Positions 16,301-24,202 are shown, counted from the stretch's first letter. The stretch: 26,700 nucleotides of DNA from an uncultured Corynebacterium sp. (GCF_937999985.1 NZ_CALLDG010000088.1:1-26700); one strand, 5' to 3'. Numbers and translations: made by a program. Notes: a model not told the origin generated them from the sequence alone.

Positions 16301-16773
16301 AACTAGCGACCACGGGTGTGACGACGGCCGAGCATCCGGTGCGTCTGCTGCGCGAATACCTGAACGAGTGGCATCTGCGCCCTGCCCCGCGCGGTGCGTG
16401 CTCCGGTGATGCCGCCCCGCGTGGCGGTGCGGCAGTGGTGACGGCCGATAGCCTGCTGCGCGTCCCCGATGGCACGCGGGTGCGAGTCGCGGGCGTGGTG
16501 ACTCACAGGCAGCGCCCCGCTACCGCAGGTGGGGTAGTGTTTTTCGGCTTAGAGGACGAGACTGGCCTGGCGAATATTGTGGTCTCGCAGGGGCTGTGGG
16601 CGCGGCAGCGGGCGGTTGCTCTGAACGCGAAGATCCTGGTCGTGCGGGGCATCGTCCATAACGCGGAGGGGGCGGCCACCGTGACGGCGGATCTGCTGGA
16701 GCAGGTGGAGACACAACTGCGGCCGGCGGGTGAGATCGCGGGAGCGCACGCGGGCTCGCGGGACTTCCGCTGA
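13330..16773 (+). CDS. dnaE2: error-prone DNA polymerase DnaE2
   Basis: DnaE2 is the C-family translesion polymerase of the SOS mutasome and acts with ImuA' and ImuB. The 1147-residue product has a short N-terminal segment (PLSWAQLESVLSG), a PHP domain starting at about residue 90 (FAELHACSAYNFLRG), the polymerase core with catalytic Asp463 and Asp465 in PDIDLDIE and Asp593 in VKFDLLGLG, a helix-hairpin-helix region (VKGISAEVAERIVEAR) and a C-terminal OB fold (VRVAGVVTHRQRP). The frame is open from an ATG at 13312, but that codon lies inside the LexA box and upstream of the -10; GTG at 13330 is preferred. The absence of a clamp motif at the C-terminus fits reliance on ImuB. Confidence 0.95.
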   Translation: MSVEPRDPAGEPNPAPRRTLRKPQSRSFSQGRPLSWAQLESVLSGRGPGLRNLRAVGVGEGQQRTTSLDPAEAGGTGAEGASQKEATTPFAELHACSAYNFLRGASQPEQMVTAARELGLSALACLDRDGFYGAARFATAVAESNADLATVFGAELSLDVPLTVLCKGREGYTRLSRVISDARMADPDKDSVRYPSLPRLAESAGGHWLVLLDWRWADAQLVDIFGAENVVVELQHTMNPADADRNERLHALAVRHGLREVVSSAPTCATPKYSRLAGAKAALHERKDMAAAEPTTHPVGGSWLRSGEEMLQLAGDCEWLARAVETSVQVAEECAFTLDLVAPNLPHFPVPEGYTEMTWLRAITERGGAQRYGPRGSSAAANQAWAIIDRELETIEQLGFPGYFLIVHDIVSFCHENNIFCQGRGSAANSAVCFALGITTVDAVASGLLFERFLSPERDGPPDIDLDIESGRREEAIQYVYSRYGRENAAQVANVITYRRRGATRDAGRALGYALGQIDAWTRHPEQTPDAVQRLAEQMLDHPRHLGIHSGGMVICDRPIAQVVPTEWARMEGRSVVQWDKDDCAAVGLVKFDLLGLGMLEALHHAVDQVRVHRGREVELWRLDPTEPEVYAMLSRADAVGVFQVESRAQMSTLPRLKPRTFYDLVVEVALIRPGPIQGGSVHPYIRRRNGLEPVTFDHPCLEPALTKTLGIPLFQEQLMQMAVDAAGFSGAEADTLRRAMGSKRSPQKMERLKKRFYQGLEAKNGIRGAVADRLWDKIVAFASYGFPESHSQSFASLVYYSAWFKYHYPAEFCVALLRAQPMGFYSPQSLLADARRHGVEVLPVDVNASDVQVDTVVSLMTPPRTNRPTGVHGLGRGTGEPVGQIRLGLSGAGGVKGISAEVAERIVEARERIGRFTSVEDLSREAGLTVAHVEKLARAGALGSLGLTRRQAVWAAGVAATERPGMLPGTSGVHAPALPGMSAFEMVASELATTGVTTAEHPVRLLREYLNEWHLRPAPRGACSGDAAPRGGAAVVTADSLLRVPDGTRVRVAGVVTHRQRPATAGGVVFFGLEDETGLANIVVSQGLWARQRAVALNAKILVVRGIVHNAEGAATVTADLLEQVETQLRPAGEIAGAHAGSRDFR

Positions 16774-16785
16774 GATGACGCTCGA

Positions 16786-16816
16786 GTGACACTGGGGCGG
16801 CGCTAGGGTGACACTG
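16786..16816 (+). promoter_or_regulatory. candidate promoter and direct repeat upstream of the esterase gene
   Basis: TAGGGT (16804-16809) is a TANNNT -10 candidate. GTGACACTG occurs twice (16786-16794 and 16808-16816), 22 bp apart, flanking it. The repeat spacing would suit a dimeric regulator, but the motif is not one I recognise. Confidence 0.35.
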
Positions 16817-16833
16817 AACACGAGGGCCGGTGA

Positions 16834-18294
16834 TTGACACAGGCGGATGAGCCAAGAACAATCGTCCCCGTGACTCGTAAGCCTTTCGACCCCGATGCCC
16901 CGCGTGCGCCACGCCACGCGCGGGAAAACTCGGCTCGGAAGGAGCGCCACCACCTAGCGGTACCTCCGCAGGTCAGCGGGCAGGAGTCCGTGAGCTTCGG
17001 GGAGGATTCCTGGCGGGGGAGCCGGCGGCGTCATCAACAAAACCCCGAAAACCGCGCGAAGGGCGGGCGGCACCGAGCGGACCGCGCCAATAATCGCCGC
17101 GCGCCGGAGCGCCCCACCGGCAGCCGCCCCACGGAACAACAATTCCGCCGCAGGCGCATCGCAGCAACCGTTTTCGCGGCATTTCTTCTGCTCTGCGCAG
17201 CCGGGATGGGCGTGGCCATCCAGAAGATCACTCACGCCCCCCACGACGATCCGCAGGCACACAACACGGTGAAGGAACCGGCGGATTTCGCCCCGACGGA
17301 AGCGGTGGCCATCCCGCCCGCAGGCCCCAACGTGCAGGTTTCCCCTGCGGTGGCGCGCATCCCGCAGCACTTCCACCCGATCCGCGAAGTGCCGAAGGCG
17401 GGGCAGAACAAAACCCTCGAGCTCAAGTCCGGCAAGCGCGACCGCCGCTACATCATTAACGTCCCGCGCGGCGCGCAGCCCTATGACAAGAACCAGCAGG
17501 AGGAGGCGAAGAACCAGAAGCCCCTCCCGCTGATCTTCGCGTTCCACGGCTACCGCGAGCAGGCCAGCCAGATGGCGCGCTACACCGACCTGGCGGGCAA
17601 GAACGCGATCGTGGTGTACCCGCAGGGCATCGGCAACGCATGGGAGGGCGCCCCGTACGCGCGGGTGAAGGCCGGCGAGGACGTGCGCTTCGTCCGCGAT
17701 GTGATGGATGCGGTGTCTTCCACCTACCAGGTGGATGCGAACCGGATCTACGCGACGGGCATGTCCAACGGCGGCGGCTTCGTGGGCAAGCTAGCCTGCG
17801 AGATGCCGGACGAATTCGCGGCCTTCGCGGCCGTTTCCGCGGCCTACTACTCGGGCACGTGGCGCGCCTGCGCGGAGAAGGGCGCGGACCCGAAGAGGCC
17901 GGAGGACGTCCGCTTCAAGCGCGGAGAAACCACCCCGTACCTGGACATTCACGGCCGTAAGGATCAGACGATCCACTACGGCGGCGGGGGACGGTACGAG
18001 GACGAGTACCTTGGGTCCTTCGAGTTTTCCCAGCTATATGCGAGCCGCGCGCATTGCGTGGGCGCGCCGATTGCCACCCGCGTGACGGATGCCGTGCAGC
18101 GCGTGCAATGGCCGAACTGCGGCCAACACATGGAGGTCATGCACCTGGCCATCGGCGACGCCGGCCACACCTGGATGGGCGAGCGCACGGGCGAGGCCGG
18201 TGCGGGCGCGGAGGACCGTTCGCGCGAGCGCCGCTCTAATGCGGTGACCGCGTCGGGCGAAGTCGCCGCGTTCTTTGAGTCCCATCAGCGGTGA
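16834..18294 (+). CDS. membrane-anchored PHB-depolymerase/LpqC-like esterase
   Basis: The 486-residue product has a long basic cytoplasmic N-terminus of about 108 residues rich in Arg and Pro, one transmembrane helix (about 109-129), a spacer, then an extracytoplasmic alpha/beta hydrolase of the polyhydroxybutyrate-depolymerase/LpqC esterase family. The catalytic triad is visible: Ser311 in GMSNGG, Asp377 in HGRKDQT and His445 in DAGHTWMG. FAFHGYREQ supplies the oxyanion-hole region. The substrate is unknown; a cell-envelope ester is possible. The TTG start at 16834 is used because GAGGG (16822-16826) lies 7 nt upstream; an in-frame GTG at 16870 is the alternative. The gene lies 60 bp after dnaE2. 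Confidence 0.85.
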   Translation: MTQADEPRTIVPVTRKPFDPDAPRAPRHARENSARKERHHLAVPPQVSGQESVSFGEDSWRGSRRRHQQNPENRAKGGRHRADRANNRRAPERPTGSRPTEQQFRRRRIAATVFAAFLLLCAAGMGVAIQKITHAPHDDPQAHNTVKEPADFAPTEAVAIPPAGPNVQVSPAVARIPQHFHPIREVPKAGQNKTLELKSGKRDRRYIINVPRGAQPYDKNQQEEAKNQKPLPLIFAFHGYREQASQMARYTDLAGKNAIVVYPQGIGNAWEGAPYARVKAGEDVRFVRDVMDAVSSTYQVDANRIYATGMSNGGGFVGKLACEMPDEFAAFAAVSAAYYSGTWRACAEKGADPKRPEDVRFKRGETTPYLDIHGRKDQTIHYGGGGRYEDEYLGSFEFSQLYASRAHCVGAPIATRVTDAVQRVQWPNCGQHMEVMHLAIGDAGHTWMGERTGEAGAGAEDRSRERRSNAVTASGEVAAFFESHQR

Positions 18295-18329
18295 CGCCCC
18301 CACCGCCCCGTGCGGGCATTGGGGGGGCG
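18295..18329. terminator. imperfect hairpin between converging genes
   Basis: CGCCCCCA (18295-18302) can pair with TGGGGG..CG near 18320-18329 with two bulged Gs, with an inner GCCC/GGGC stem. There is no T-tract, so its action as a terminator is uncertain. It lies in the 49-bp gap between the esterase and the DUF4272-like gene. Confidence 0.35.
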
Positions 18330-18343
18330 ACTTAGGGCGACCT

Positions 18344-19552
18344 TTAGGTAGAGAGATCTACGTCGTCGTACGCGATAACCGGATCGGTCAGCCAGGCGAC
18401 GGCGCGGTGGCGCTCGACGAGGGTGGAGTGATCCTGGGGCTGGAGGGTGCCGGGACCGGTCTGGCTAGGGTTGTCGGACTGCAATTCCACGGAAACCCAG
18501 CGCAGAGAGTAGATGTGCTCCAAGACGTCGCAGATCTCCGGGAGGCTGCGCAGTGGCAGTGCGGACGCATCGCGCCCTTCCTTATCCACGGCGCGTAGTG
18601 CACTCCGCAGGGCGGGAAGATCCACGGGAGTAAAACCGAAGACGTCAATGTCGATCAGGCCGACGACCCAGGCGAGGAACTCTGCAGCGGTGTAGGCCCA
18701 GGCCAGCTGGTACGCATCGTCCTGCAGTTCCTGGCCATAGGACTGTGCTCCCTGTGCTTCCTGCGCGCCCTGTACAGCCTGCGCAGCCTCCGCGGCGTCG
18801 AGGAAGGACCGCTCAATCGGGGTGAGGTGGTCGAAAGCCCGCCGCGATCCAGAGCGCAACGCGTCGAAGTCCACGGGCTCGCCGTTCAACACTGCTACGG
18901 CAACGGTCGCCACCACGGACAAAGTCACGGCCCGGTTGAAGACCTCCTCGGCGGGGCGCAGCAGCACCTCAGCTTCGCTGCGCACCGGCGGCAGCGTCGT
19001 CGCCACCTGGAAACCCTTCCGCCATAGGTCCCCGCGCACGCGGCGCATCCGCTCTACGGAGCCCGGGTGCTGCGGTACAGAGTTCGCCTGCGCTCCGCTG
19101 GCCTGGGAACTGCCGACCAGTGCGGGGTCCAGCAGATCCGCGCCGCCTGCATTGCGCACGGTGCCGTCGGTCAGGAAGAAGACCGCGTTGGCCTCGCGCG
19201 CCCAGTCGGCGAATTCTCCCAGGTGGGAGAAGTCAAAGTCATCGTCGCGCTCGAACACATAGTGGCGCCGCACGCTGTGGATGTGCTGCATCACTGAGTG
19301 GATATAGGAATTAAAGCTACCGAAGCGCTCCTCACCCTGCGTGGCGACGTAACCCTCGAAGCCAGTCAGGTGTTCCAGCAGCTCACGAGTCTGCTGCTCC
19401 TCGGCCTCGCTAGCGCCGTTGGCTTCCGTTTTGAGAAACGGTCGGTCCGGCGAGTCGAAGCACAACTCGCGGGAGGCGATGGCGGGCTCGCCCGGTCCGC
19501 GGAAGGGCACGTCCGCGCGGACGGTGGAGTAGGCGTTCACGTAAATGCTCAT
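18344..19552 (-). CDS. DUF4272-like protein of unknown function
   Basis: The 402-residue product is predicted soluble. The centre and C-terminal half (RSEAEVLLRPAEEVFNRA, then AWAYTAAEFLAWVVGLI) resemble DUF4272 proteins; this is recognition from memory and moderately certain. Function is unknown for the family. A low-complexity segment of (G/A/E)AQ tripeptides interrupts the protein in the middle and comes from a 9-bp repeat. The frame extends to 19624, but ATG 19552 gives MSIYVNAYSTVRADVPF and follows TATGCT by 8 nt, so a near-leaderless start is likely. It is convergent with the esterase and divergent from the S9 peptidase. Confidence 0.72.
   Translation of the reverse strand: MSIYVNAYSTVRADVPFRGPGEPAIASRELCFDSPDRPFLKTEANGASEAEEQQTRELLEHLTGFEGYVATQGEERFGSFNSYIHSVMQHIHSVRRHYVFERDDDFDFSHLGEFADWAREANAVFFLTDGTVRNAGGADLLDPALVGSSQASGAQANSVPQHPGSVERMRRVRGDLWRKGFQVATTLPPVRSEAEVLLRPAEEVFNRAVTLSVVATVAVAVLNGEPVDFDALRSGSRRAFDHLTPIERSFLDAAEAAQAVQGAQEAQGAQSYGQELQDDAYQLAWAYTAAEFLAWVVGLIDIDVFGFTPVDLPALRSALRAVDKEGRDASALPLRSLPEICDVLEHIYSLRWVSVELQSDNPSQTGPGTLQPQDHSTLVERHRAVAWLTDPVIAYDDVDLST
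18743..18787 (-). repeat. 9-bp tandem repeat, five units, inside the DUF4272-like gene
   Basis: On the + strand the units are CTGTGCTCC, CTGTGCTTC, CTGCGCGCC, CTGTACAGC and CTGCGCAGC. On the coding strand they encode AAQ, AVQ, GAQ, EAQ and GAQ in frame. The copies are more diverged than in imuA'. Confidence 0.8.
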
Positions 19553-19560
19553 GTCTTCAC

Positions 19561-19566
19561 AGCATA
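19561..19566 (-). promoter_or_regulatory. -10 element for the DUF4272-like gene
   Basis: TATGCT on the minus strand ends 8 nt before the ATG at 19552, consistent with a leaderless or nearly leaderless start. Confidence 0.45.
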
Positions 19567-19660
19567 GAGTTTCTCCGCCCCACCCGCACCAGTCTGTACC
19601 TAACCGGTGCCGAGCCCGTTCCATAAGGCGAAGCTGTTAGGCCAGCTGCTGGGGCTTGGC

Positions 19661-19666
19661 TAGAAT
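19661..19666 (+). promoter_or_regulatory. -10 element for the S9 peptidase gene
   Basis: TAGAAT ends 9 nt before the ATG at 19676. The GGAG between them (19670-19673) is only 2 nt from the ATG, so a very short or absent leader is likely. Confidence 0.45.
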
Positions 19667-19675
19667 ATTGGAGTC

Positions 19676-21469
19676 ATGCGCCATACGACCGTCCCCTCGC
19701 TAGCCCCCAACGGCACTGCCATCGCCTACATCGTCCGCGATGGCGGGTATCCCTACGCCGTCCAGGCAGCACTCACCGAGGATGGCGTGGGCAAGGAACG
19801 CCCCGTGCAGCTGCCTATCGAAGGCCCCGTCACGCGCGTGCTGCACTCCCCGGACGCACAGTGGATCGCCTGCGAGGTTTCCCCTAAGGGCTCGGAAAAG
19901 CTCGAGACCTTCACGGTATCTACGGACCCTGAGGTCGAAGGGGCGTCACCGCTAAGAAACACCTTTGACGCCCGCACGCATCTGGTCGAATGGGACCGCG
20001 ACAAGCTGGCGATGGACGCAGTGGCGGCCGACGGCATGACGGAAGCGCGTCTGGTCGACCCGAATACGTCGCGCTACCAGGTGATGGACCGGCGCCTCGA
20101 TGCGCTGCTCGTCGCCTCGGAGGCCGGGTATAGCCTCATGCGCGTCGGCCCGCGTGGCAACCGCGAGCTGCTGCTGGTCAATCCTCAAGGCCGTTGGATG
20201 CCCCTGCTGCCGCCGGAGCCGGGAGCCACCACGGAGGATGGCCGGATTCTGCCGATCACGGACAGCCGCCTGGTGATCCTCGTGGTCACTGACCACGGTG
20301 CGGATCGCCGTCGGCTCATGCGCCTGGTGGTAGACATCGAGGGCGAGCGCCCGGTGTGTATCGAGCGGGAGGAGCTGATCAGCAACCCCGAGGCGGACGT
20401 CGACGAGTTCGCCATCAGCGAGGATCTTTCGACTGCCGCGGTGCTGTGGAACCAGGCGGGCATTTCCAACCTGGAGCTGCTGAGCCTCGGCGATGAGCAG
20501 CGCGTGCAGGTCCGCCGCACCGTCGAGCTGCCGGGCATGGTCGCAGCGGGTCTGTCCATCACGGACGATGGCCAGCTGCTGGCGCTGACAGTCGAAGGGC
20601 CGAACCTGCCGCCGACGGTGGAGGTGCTGCGGCTGGAAGCCGGGCGTGTGGAGCCGCTGGATCCGGACCGCACCGACCGCCTGGACGAGCGCGCCCGGCA
20701 GGGCGACGTCCCGGAGCTGGTTTTTTACACGGCCCGCGACGGCCTGGAGCTTTCCGGCTGGCTGTATCTGCCGGAGAACCCCGCGCCGGGGCATCCGGTG
20801 TACGTACACCTGCACGGTGGCCCCGAGGGGCAGTCCCGGCCTGTCCACCACGACGTGCTGGCGGACATCGTAGCCGCTGGTTACACTGTGTTTACACCCA
20901 ATATTCGCGGTAGTAAGGGCAACGGCCGCGCGTTCATCCACGCCGACGATCGTTACGGTCGCTTCGCCGCCATCGACGACGTTGCGGATACTGTTTCTTT
21001 TCTTTGTGACGCCGACTTGTGCACCGCAGGGCGGGTATTCCTGGGAGGCCGCAGTTACGGCGGGTTCCTAGCTGTGCTGGCGGCCGCCCGCTACCCGGAC
21101 ATGTTCCTAGGCGTGGTGGATGCTTGCGGCATGACGAGCTTCGAGACCTACTATGAGTCGACCGAGCCGTGGCTGGCGAGCGCGGCCTCCCCGAAGTACG
21201 GGTACCCGATGCACGATGCCGAGCTGCTGTGGGAGATTTCCCCGCTGCACAAGGCGGAGCTGATCACCACCCCGGTGCTGTTTATCCACGGGGCTAACGA
21301 CTCGAACGTGCCGCTGCAGGAATCCCAGCAGCTATACGACGCGCTAGTGGAGCTGGGCCGCACCCCGCAGTTCCTGGAGGTTCCGGGGGAAGGCCACCAG
21401 TTCGTGAAGCCAAAGTCCCGGCAGCTGATCGGGGAGCGGATCCTGGAGTTCTTCGCGGAGCTGAGATAG
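19676..21469 (+). CDS. S9 family (prolyl oligopeptidase-type) serine peptidase
   Basis: The 597-residue product has an N-terminal beta-propeller region (about 1-340) and a C-terminal alpha/beta hydrolase domain. The catalytic triad is Ser460 in GRSYGG, Asp542 in HGANDSNVP and His574 in GEGHQF. HLHGGPEGQ near residue 380 is the usual oxyanion-hole motif. There is no signal peptide, so it is predicted cytosolic, acting as an oligopeptidase or acylaminoacyl peptidase; the exact specificity cannot be read. Normal length for the family. It is divergent from the DUF4272-like gene with 123 bp between starts and lies upstream of lldD by 155 bp. Confidence 0.92.
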   Translation: MRHTTVPSLAPNGTAIAYIVRDGGYPYAVQAALTEDGVGKERPVQLPIEGPVTRVLHSPDAQWIACEVSPKGSEKLETFTVSTDPEVEGASPLRNTFDARTHLVEWDRDKLAMDAVAADGMTEARLVDPNTSRYQVMDRRLDALLVASEAGYSLMRVGPRGNRELLLVNPQGRWMPLLPPEPGATTEDGRILPITDSRLVILVVTDHGADRRRLMRLVVDIEGERPVCIEREELISNPEADVDEFAISEDLSTAAVLWNQAGISNLELLSLGDEQRVQVRRTVELPGMVAAGLSITDDGQLLALTVEGPNLPPTVEVLRLEAGRVEPLDPDRTDRLDERARQGDVPELVFYTARDGLELSGWLYLPENPAPGHPVYVHLHGGPEGQSRPVHHDVLADIVAAGYTVFTPNIRGSKGNGRAFIHADDRYGRFAAIDDVADTVSFLCDADLCTAGRVFLGGRSYGGFLAVLAAARYPDMFLGVVDACGMTSFETYYESTEPWLASAASPKYGYPMHDAELLWEISPLHKAELITTPVLFIHGANDSNVPLQESQQLYDALVELGRTPQFLEVPGEGHQFVKPKSRQLIGERILEFFAELR

Positions 21470-21573
21470 CTGGAAAGGGGGCTGCAGCACACCCACACGG
21501 CGAGGTTCGGAGAAGCGCCCTATCGTGGAATTGTTGGCCTCCCAAACGGCGACCTACACAAAAACCACGCTAA

Positions 21574-21596
21574 TTCGCGGAAAAGGAAGCCGCGAA
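21574..21596 (+). promoter_or_regulatory. inverted repeat upstream of lldD
   Basis: TTCGCGG (21574-21580) pairs with CCGCGAA (21590-21596) around a 9-nt purine-rich loop, 28 bp upstream of the lldD ATG. It could be a regulator site or a hairpin in the leader. The 155-bp gap upstream of lldD shows no other clear signal apart from the AGGAG at 21608-21612. Confidence 0.4.
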
Positions 21597-21624
21597 GAAA
21601 CTCTGTGAGGAGAGCGATTTTCCC

Positions 21625-22902
21625 ATGGCACACCAGAAACGCCAGATCCCGAACCCCGTTGAGATTTTCGACCTGCTGAAGTTTAAAAAGCCCACCCTGG
21701 ATTTCAAGGCTCGTCGTCTCCACGATGCACAGACCATCTGGGATCTGCGAGCCATCGCTAAGCGCCGCACCCCGGCCGCTGCGTTCGACTACACTGATGG
21801 CGCCGCCGACGAAGAAATCTCGATGAACCGCGCCCGCCAGGCTTTCCGCGACGTGGAGTTCCACCCGTCGATCCTGAACGACGTATCCAATGTGGACACC
21901 ACCGCAGAGATTTTCGGCGGCAAGTCCTCCCTGCCGTTCGGCATCGCCCCGACTGGCTTTACCCGCCTGATGCAGACCGAAGGCGAGCTCGCGGGCGCGA
22001 GCGCCGCGGGTTCCGCGGGCATCCCGTTCTGCTTGTCCACCCTGGGCACCACCAGCATTGAGGATGTGCAGAAGGCCAACCCGAACGGCCGCAACTGGTT
22101 CCAGCTGTACGTGATGAAGGAACGCGAAATCTCCTACGGCCTGGTGGAGCGCGCGGCCAAGGCCGGCTTCGATACCCTGCTGTTCACCGTGGATACGCCC
22201 GTCGCCGGTAACCGTCTGCGCGATGCCCGCAACGGCTTTTCCATCCCCCCGGAGATCTCCCTGGGCACCGTGGTCAACGCCATTCCGCGCCCCTGGTGGT
22301 GGTGGGACTTCCTGACCACCCCGCCGCTGGAGTTCGCCTCCCTGACCAGCACCGACGGCACTGTCGGCGAGCTGCTGGACTCCGCGATGGATCCCTCCAT
22401 CAAGTTCGAGGATCTAAAGACCATCCGCGAGATGTGGCCCGGCAAGCTGGTCGTCAAGGGCGTGCAGAATCTGCCGGATTCCAAGAAGCTGGCCGACCTG
22501 GGCGTCGATGGCATCATCCTGTCCAACCACGGCGGTCGCCAGCTGGACCGCGCACCGGTGCCCTTCCAGCTGCTGCCAGAGGTCGCCCGTGAGGTCGGTA
22601 ACGACGTGGACGTGGCCATGGATACCGGCATCATGAATGGCGCGGACATCGTCGCTGCGATCGCCAAGGGCGCGAAGTTCACCTTGATCGGCCGCGCATA
22701 CCTCTATGGCCTGATGGCCGGTGGCGAGGCCGGCGTGAACCGCGCCATCGAGATCCTGGCCAGCGAGGTTCGCCGCACCATGCGCCTGCTGCAGGTTTCC
22801 TCCCTGGATGAGCTGACCCCAGAGCACGTCACCCAGCTCAATACCCTGAACCTAAACCAGGTGAACGGCGTGCCCGAGGACGAGCAGAACCTGTTCAGCT
22901 AG
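21625..22902 (+). CDS. lldD: FMN-dependent L-lactate dehydrogenase (quinone)
   Basis: LldD oxidises L-lactate to pyruvate and passes electrons to the quinone pool at the inner face of the membrane. The 425-residue product belongs to the FMN-dependent alpha-hydroxy-acid dehydrogenase family: FDYTDGAADEE, the substrate/FMN motif FGIAPTGFTRL, KGVQNLPDSKK with the active Lys, SNHGGRQLD with catalytic His302 and Arg305, and MDTGIMNGADIVAAI for FMN phosphate. The insert PRPWWWWDFLTTPPLEFAS is typical of actinobacterial LldD. AGGAG is 12 nt before the ATG, slightly long. The gene runs into a convergent neighbour 10 bp downstream. Confidence 0.92.
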   Translation: MAHQKRQIPNPVEIFDLLKFKKPTLDFKARRLHDAQTIWDLRAIAKRRTPAAAFDYTDGAADEEISMNRARQAFRDVEFHPSILNDVSNVDTTAEIFGGKSSLPFGIAPTGFTRLMQTEGELAGASAAGSAGIPFCLSTLGTTSIEDVQKANPNGRNWFQLYVMKEREISYGLVERAAKAGFDTLLFTVDTPVAGNRLRDARNGFSIPPEISLGTVVNAIPRPWWWWDFLTTPPLEFASLTSTDGTVGELLDSAMDPSIKFEDLKTIREMWPGKLVVKGVQNLPDSKKLADLGVDGIILSNHGGRQLDRAPVPFQLLPEVAREVGNDVDVAMDTGIMNGADIVAAIAKGAKFTLIGRAYLYGLMAGGEAGVNRAIEILASEVRRTMRLLQVSSLDELTPEHVTQLNTLNLNQVNGVPEDEQNLFS

Positions 22903-22925
22903 GCATGTTCAACTAGTCGCTGAAC
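22892..22925. repeat. duplicated and inverted words at the lldD / enoyl-reductase-like gene junction
   Basis: TGTTCAGCTAG (22892-22902, the end of lldD) is repeated 14 bp later as TGTTCAACTAG (22906-22916), matching 10 of 11. The outer words GTTCAGC and GCTGAAC form a 7-bp inverted repeat across the 10-bp gap because both convergent genes end with TTCAGC near their stop codons. No T-tract is present. A weak bidirectional terminator role is possible. Confidence 0.5.
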
Positions 22926-24196
22926 TTCATGCCCGCGTCGCTGAGGCGCCGCACGTAGGGCATCCCCAGGCCGGTGGCCGGAGTGAGCACTCCGCCGCCG
23001 GTTTCGCCTTGGTAGGCGGAGCCTGTCGGCAGTTCGGCGTCACAAAGAACAAGAGTGAGCGCAGCCTCGCTAAGCATCAGGGACGTGCCCTTGTACCCCG
23101 GGTCGGCGTCCAGGCTGATGGTCTGCTGGTAGGTGGCTCCGCTGTTGCCCACGCCGAAATGCGTGGTGTGGAAGAAGCCGGCATCGCGTTCGGCCTCGGA
23201 CGGCCCCTCGCCGGGCTCCGGCACCCAGCGAGAGAGGAACGTGCGCAGCTTGTCCTGGTTCAGCGCCGTCACTGCCGTGCCGAGCACTGCGCCCATGGTG
23301 AAGGCGCGCATGCGACCCTTCAGCCCCTTGCCGGTGTACTGATATTCGCTGTAGCGCAGCTTATCGCCGTATTCGTAGCCGAGCAGCGCGTTCGAGCGGC
23401 GTACCACGCGCGTGTTGGAGCCCGCCATGATGAAAGGCCCGGCCCAGACGTCCTCGCTGCCGTCGCTAGCGCTAGCACCCCCGATGCCGCTTTCGCGCAC
23501 CACCCCGAAGTCCGGCTGCTTGCCCAGCTCTGGCTCTTTGGCGCGGTCGGGGGAGAGGGTGTACGGGTCGGCCAGCAGCCGCTTCTTCTCCTGGCTGCCC
23601 TTGGCGGCAGCGAATTGCTCGCGCATCGAGTCGACCGTGCCGCCGGAGAGCCCGCCCTTCATCTTCACGATCATGGTGGCGGACGTGAGGCTGTCTTTAT
23701 TTTCGGACGCCCTCTGCCCCAGCAGCAGCATTCCCAGGTCACTCGGAACGGAATCGAAGCCGCAGGCGTGGACGATGCGCGCCCCGCTGGCGGTGGCGCG
23801 GTCGTGGTAGGAATCCGCGGATTCGCGCATGAAGAGCGCCTCTCCAGCGAGGTCGACGTAGTGCGTTCCGTGAGTGGCGCATTCGCGGACCAGGGGAAAG
23901 CCGTGGCGGTAGTAGGGGCCGACGGTGGAGATGACCACGCGGGTGTTGCGGACCAGCTTCTCCAGAGAGCGATTATCGCTGGAATCGGCGATGACCAGCG
24001 GGAATTCCTTGGCCCGCGGGTGCTTTGCAGCCAGCTGCTCGCGCAGGGCCTCCAGCTTGGTCTGGTTCCGGCCAGCCAGGGCGATGCGCACGTCGGCGGG
24101 AGCGTTGGCGGCCAGATAGTCGGCGGTCAGCGCGCCGACGAAACCGGTGGCACCCATCAGGGTGATGTCGAAGCTGCGGGAGGGGGAGTTGCTCAT
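22913..24196 (-). CDS. saccharopine dehydrogenase-like / trans-acting enoyl reductase family protein
   Basis: The 427-residue product starts with a Rossmann fold carrying GATGFVG (residues 15-21) and AGRNQTKLEAL, as in the saccharopine dehydrogenase-like family. The overall pattern (FPLVRECATHGTHYVDLAGE, HACGFDSVPSDLGMLLLGQ) matches the mycobacterial trans-acting enoyl reductase group, whose members act in lipid metabolism. In a corynebacterium a role in envelope lipid reduction is an inference, not shown by the sequence. The ATG at 24196 has no good ribosome site and shares a 30-bp divergent region with trmL. Confidence 0.85.
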   Translation of the reverse strand: MSNSPSRSFDITLMGATGFVGALTADYLAANAPADVRIALAGRNQTKLEALREQLAAKHPRAKEFPLVIADSSDNRSLEKLVRNTRVVISTVGPYYRHGFPLVRECATHGTHYVDLAGEALFMRESADSYHDRATASGARIVHACGFDSVPSDLGMLLLGQRASENKDSLTSATMIVKMKGGLSGGTVDSMREQFAAAKGSQEKKRLLADPYTLSPDRAKEPELGKQPDFGVVRESGIGGASASDGSEDVWAGPFIMAGSNTRVVRRSNALLGYEYGDKLRYSEYQYTGKGLKGRMRAFTMGAVLGTAVTALNQDKLRTFLSRWVPEPGEGPSEAERDAGFFHTTHFGVGNSGATYQQTISLDADPGYKGTSLMLSEAALTLVLCDAELPTGSAYQGETGGGVLTPATGLGMPYVRRLSDAGMKFSD

Positions 24197-24202
24197 GGCT
24201 AC

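Noticed and set aside
21520..21600. LldR-type operator upstream of lldD
   Set aside because: The inverted repeat TTCGCGG/CCGCGAA does not fit the TNGTNNNACNA form known in C. glutamicum.
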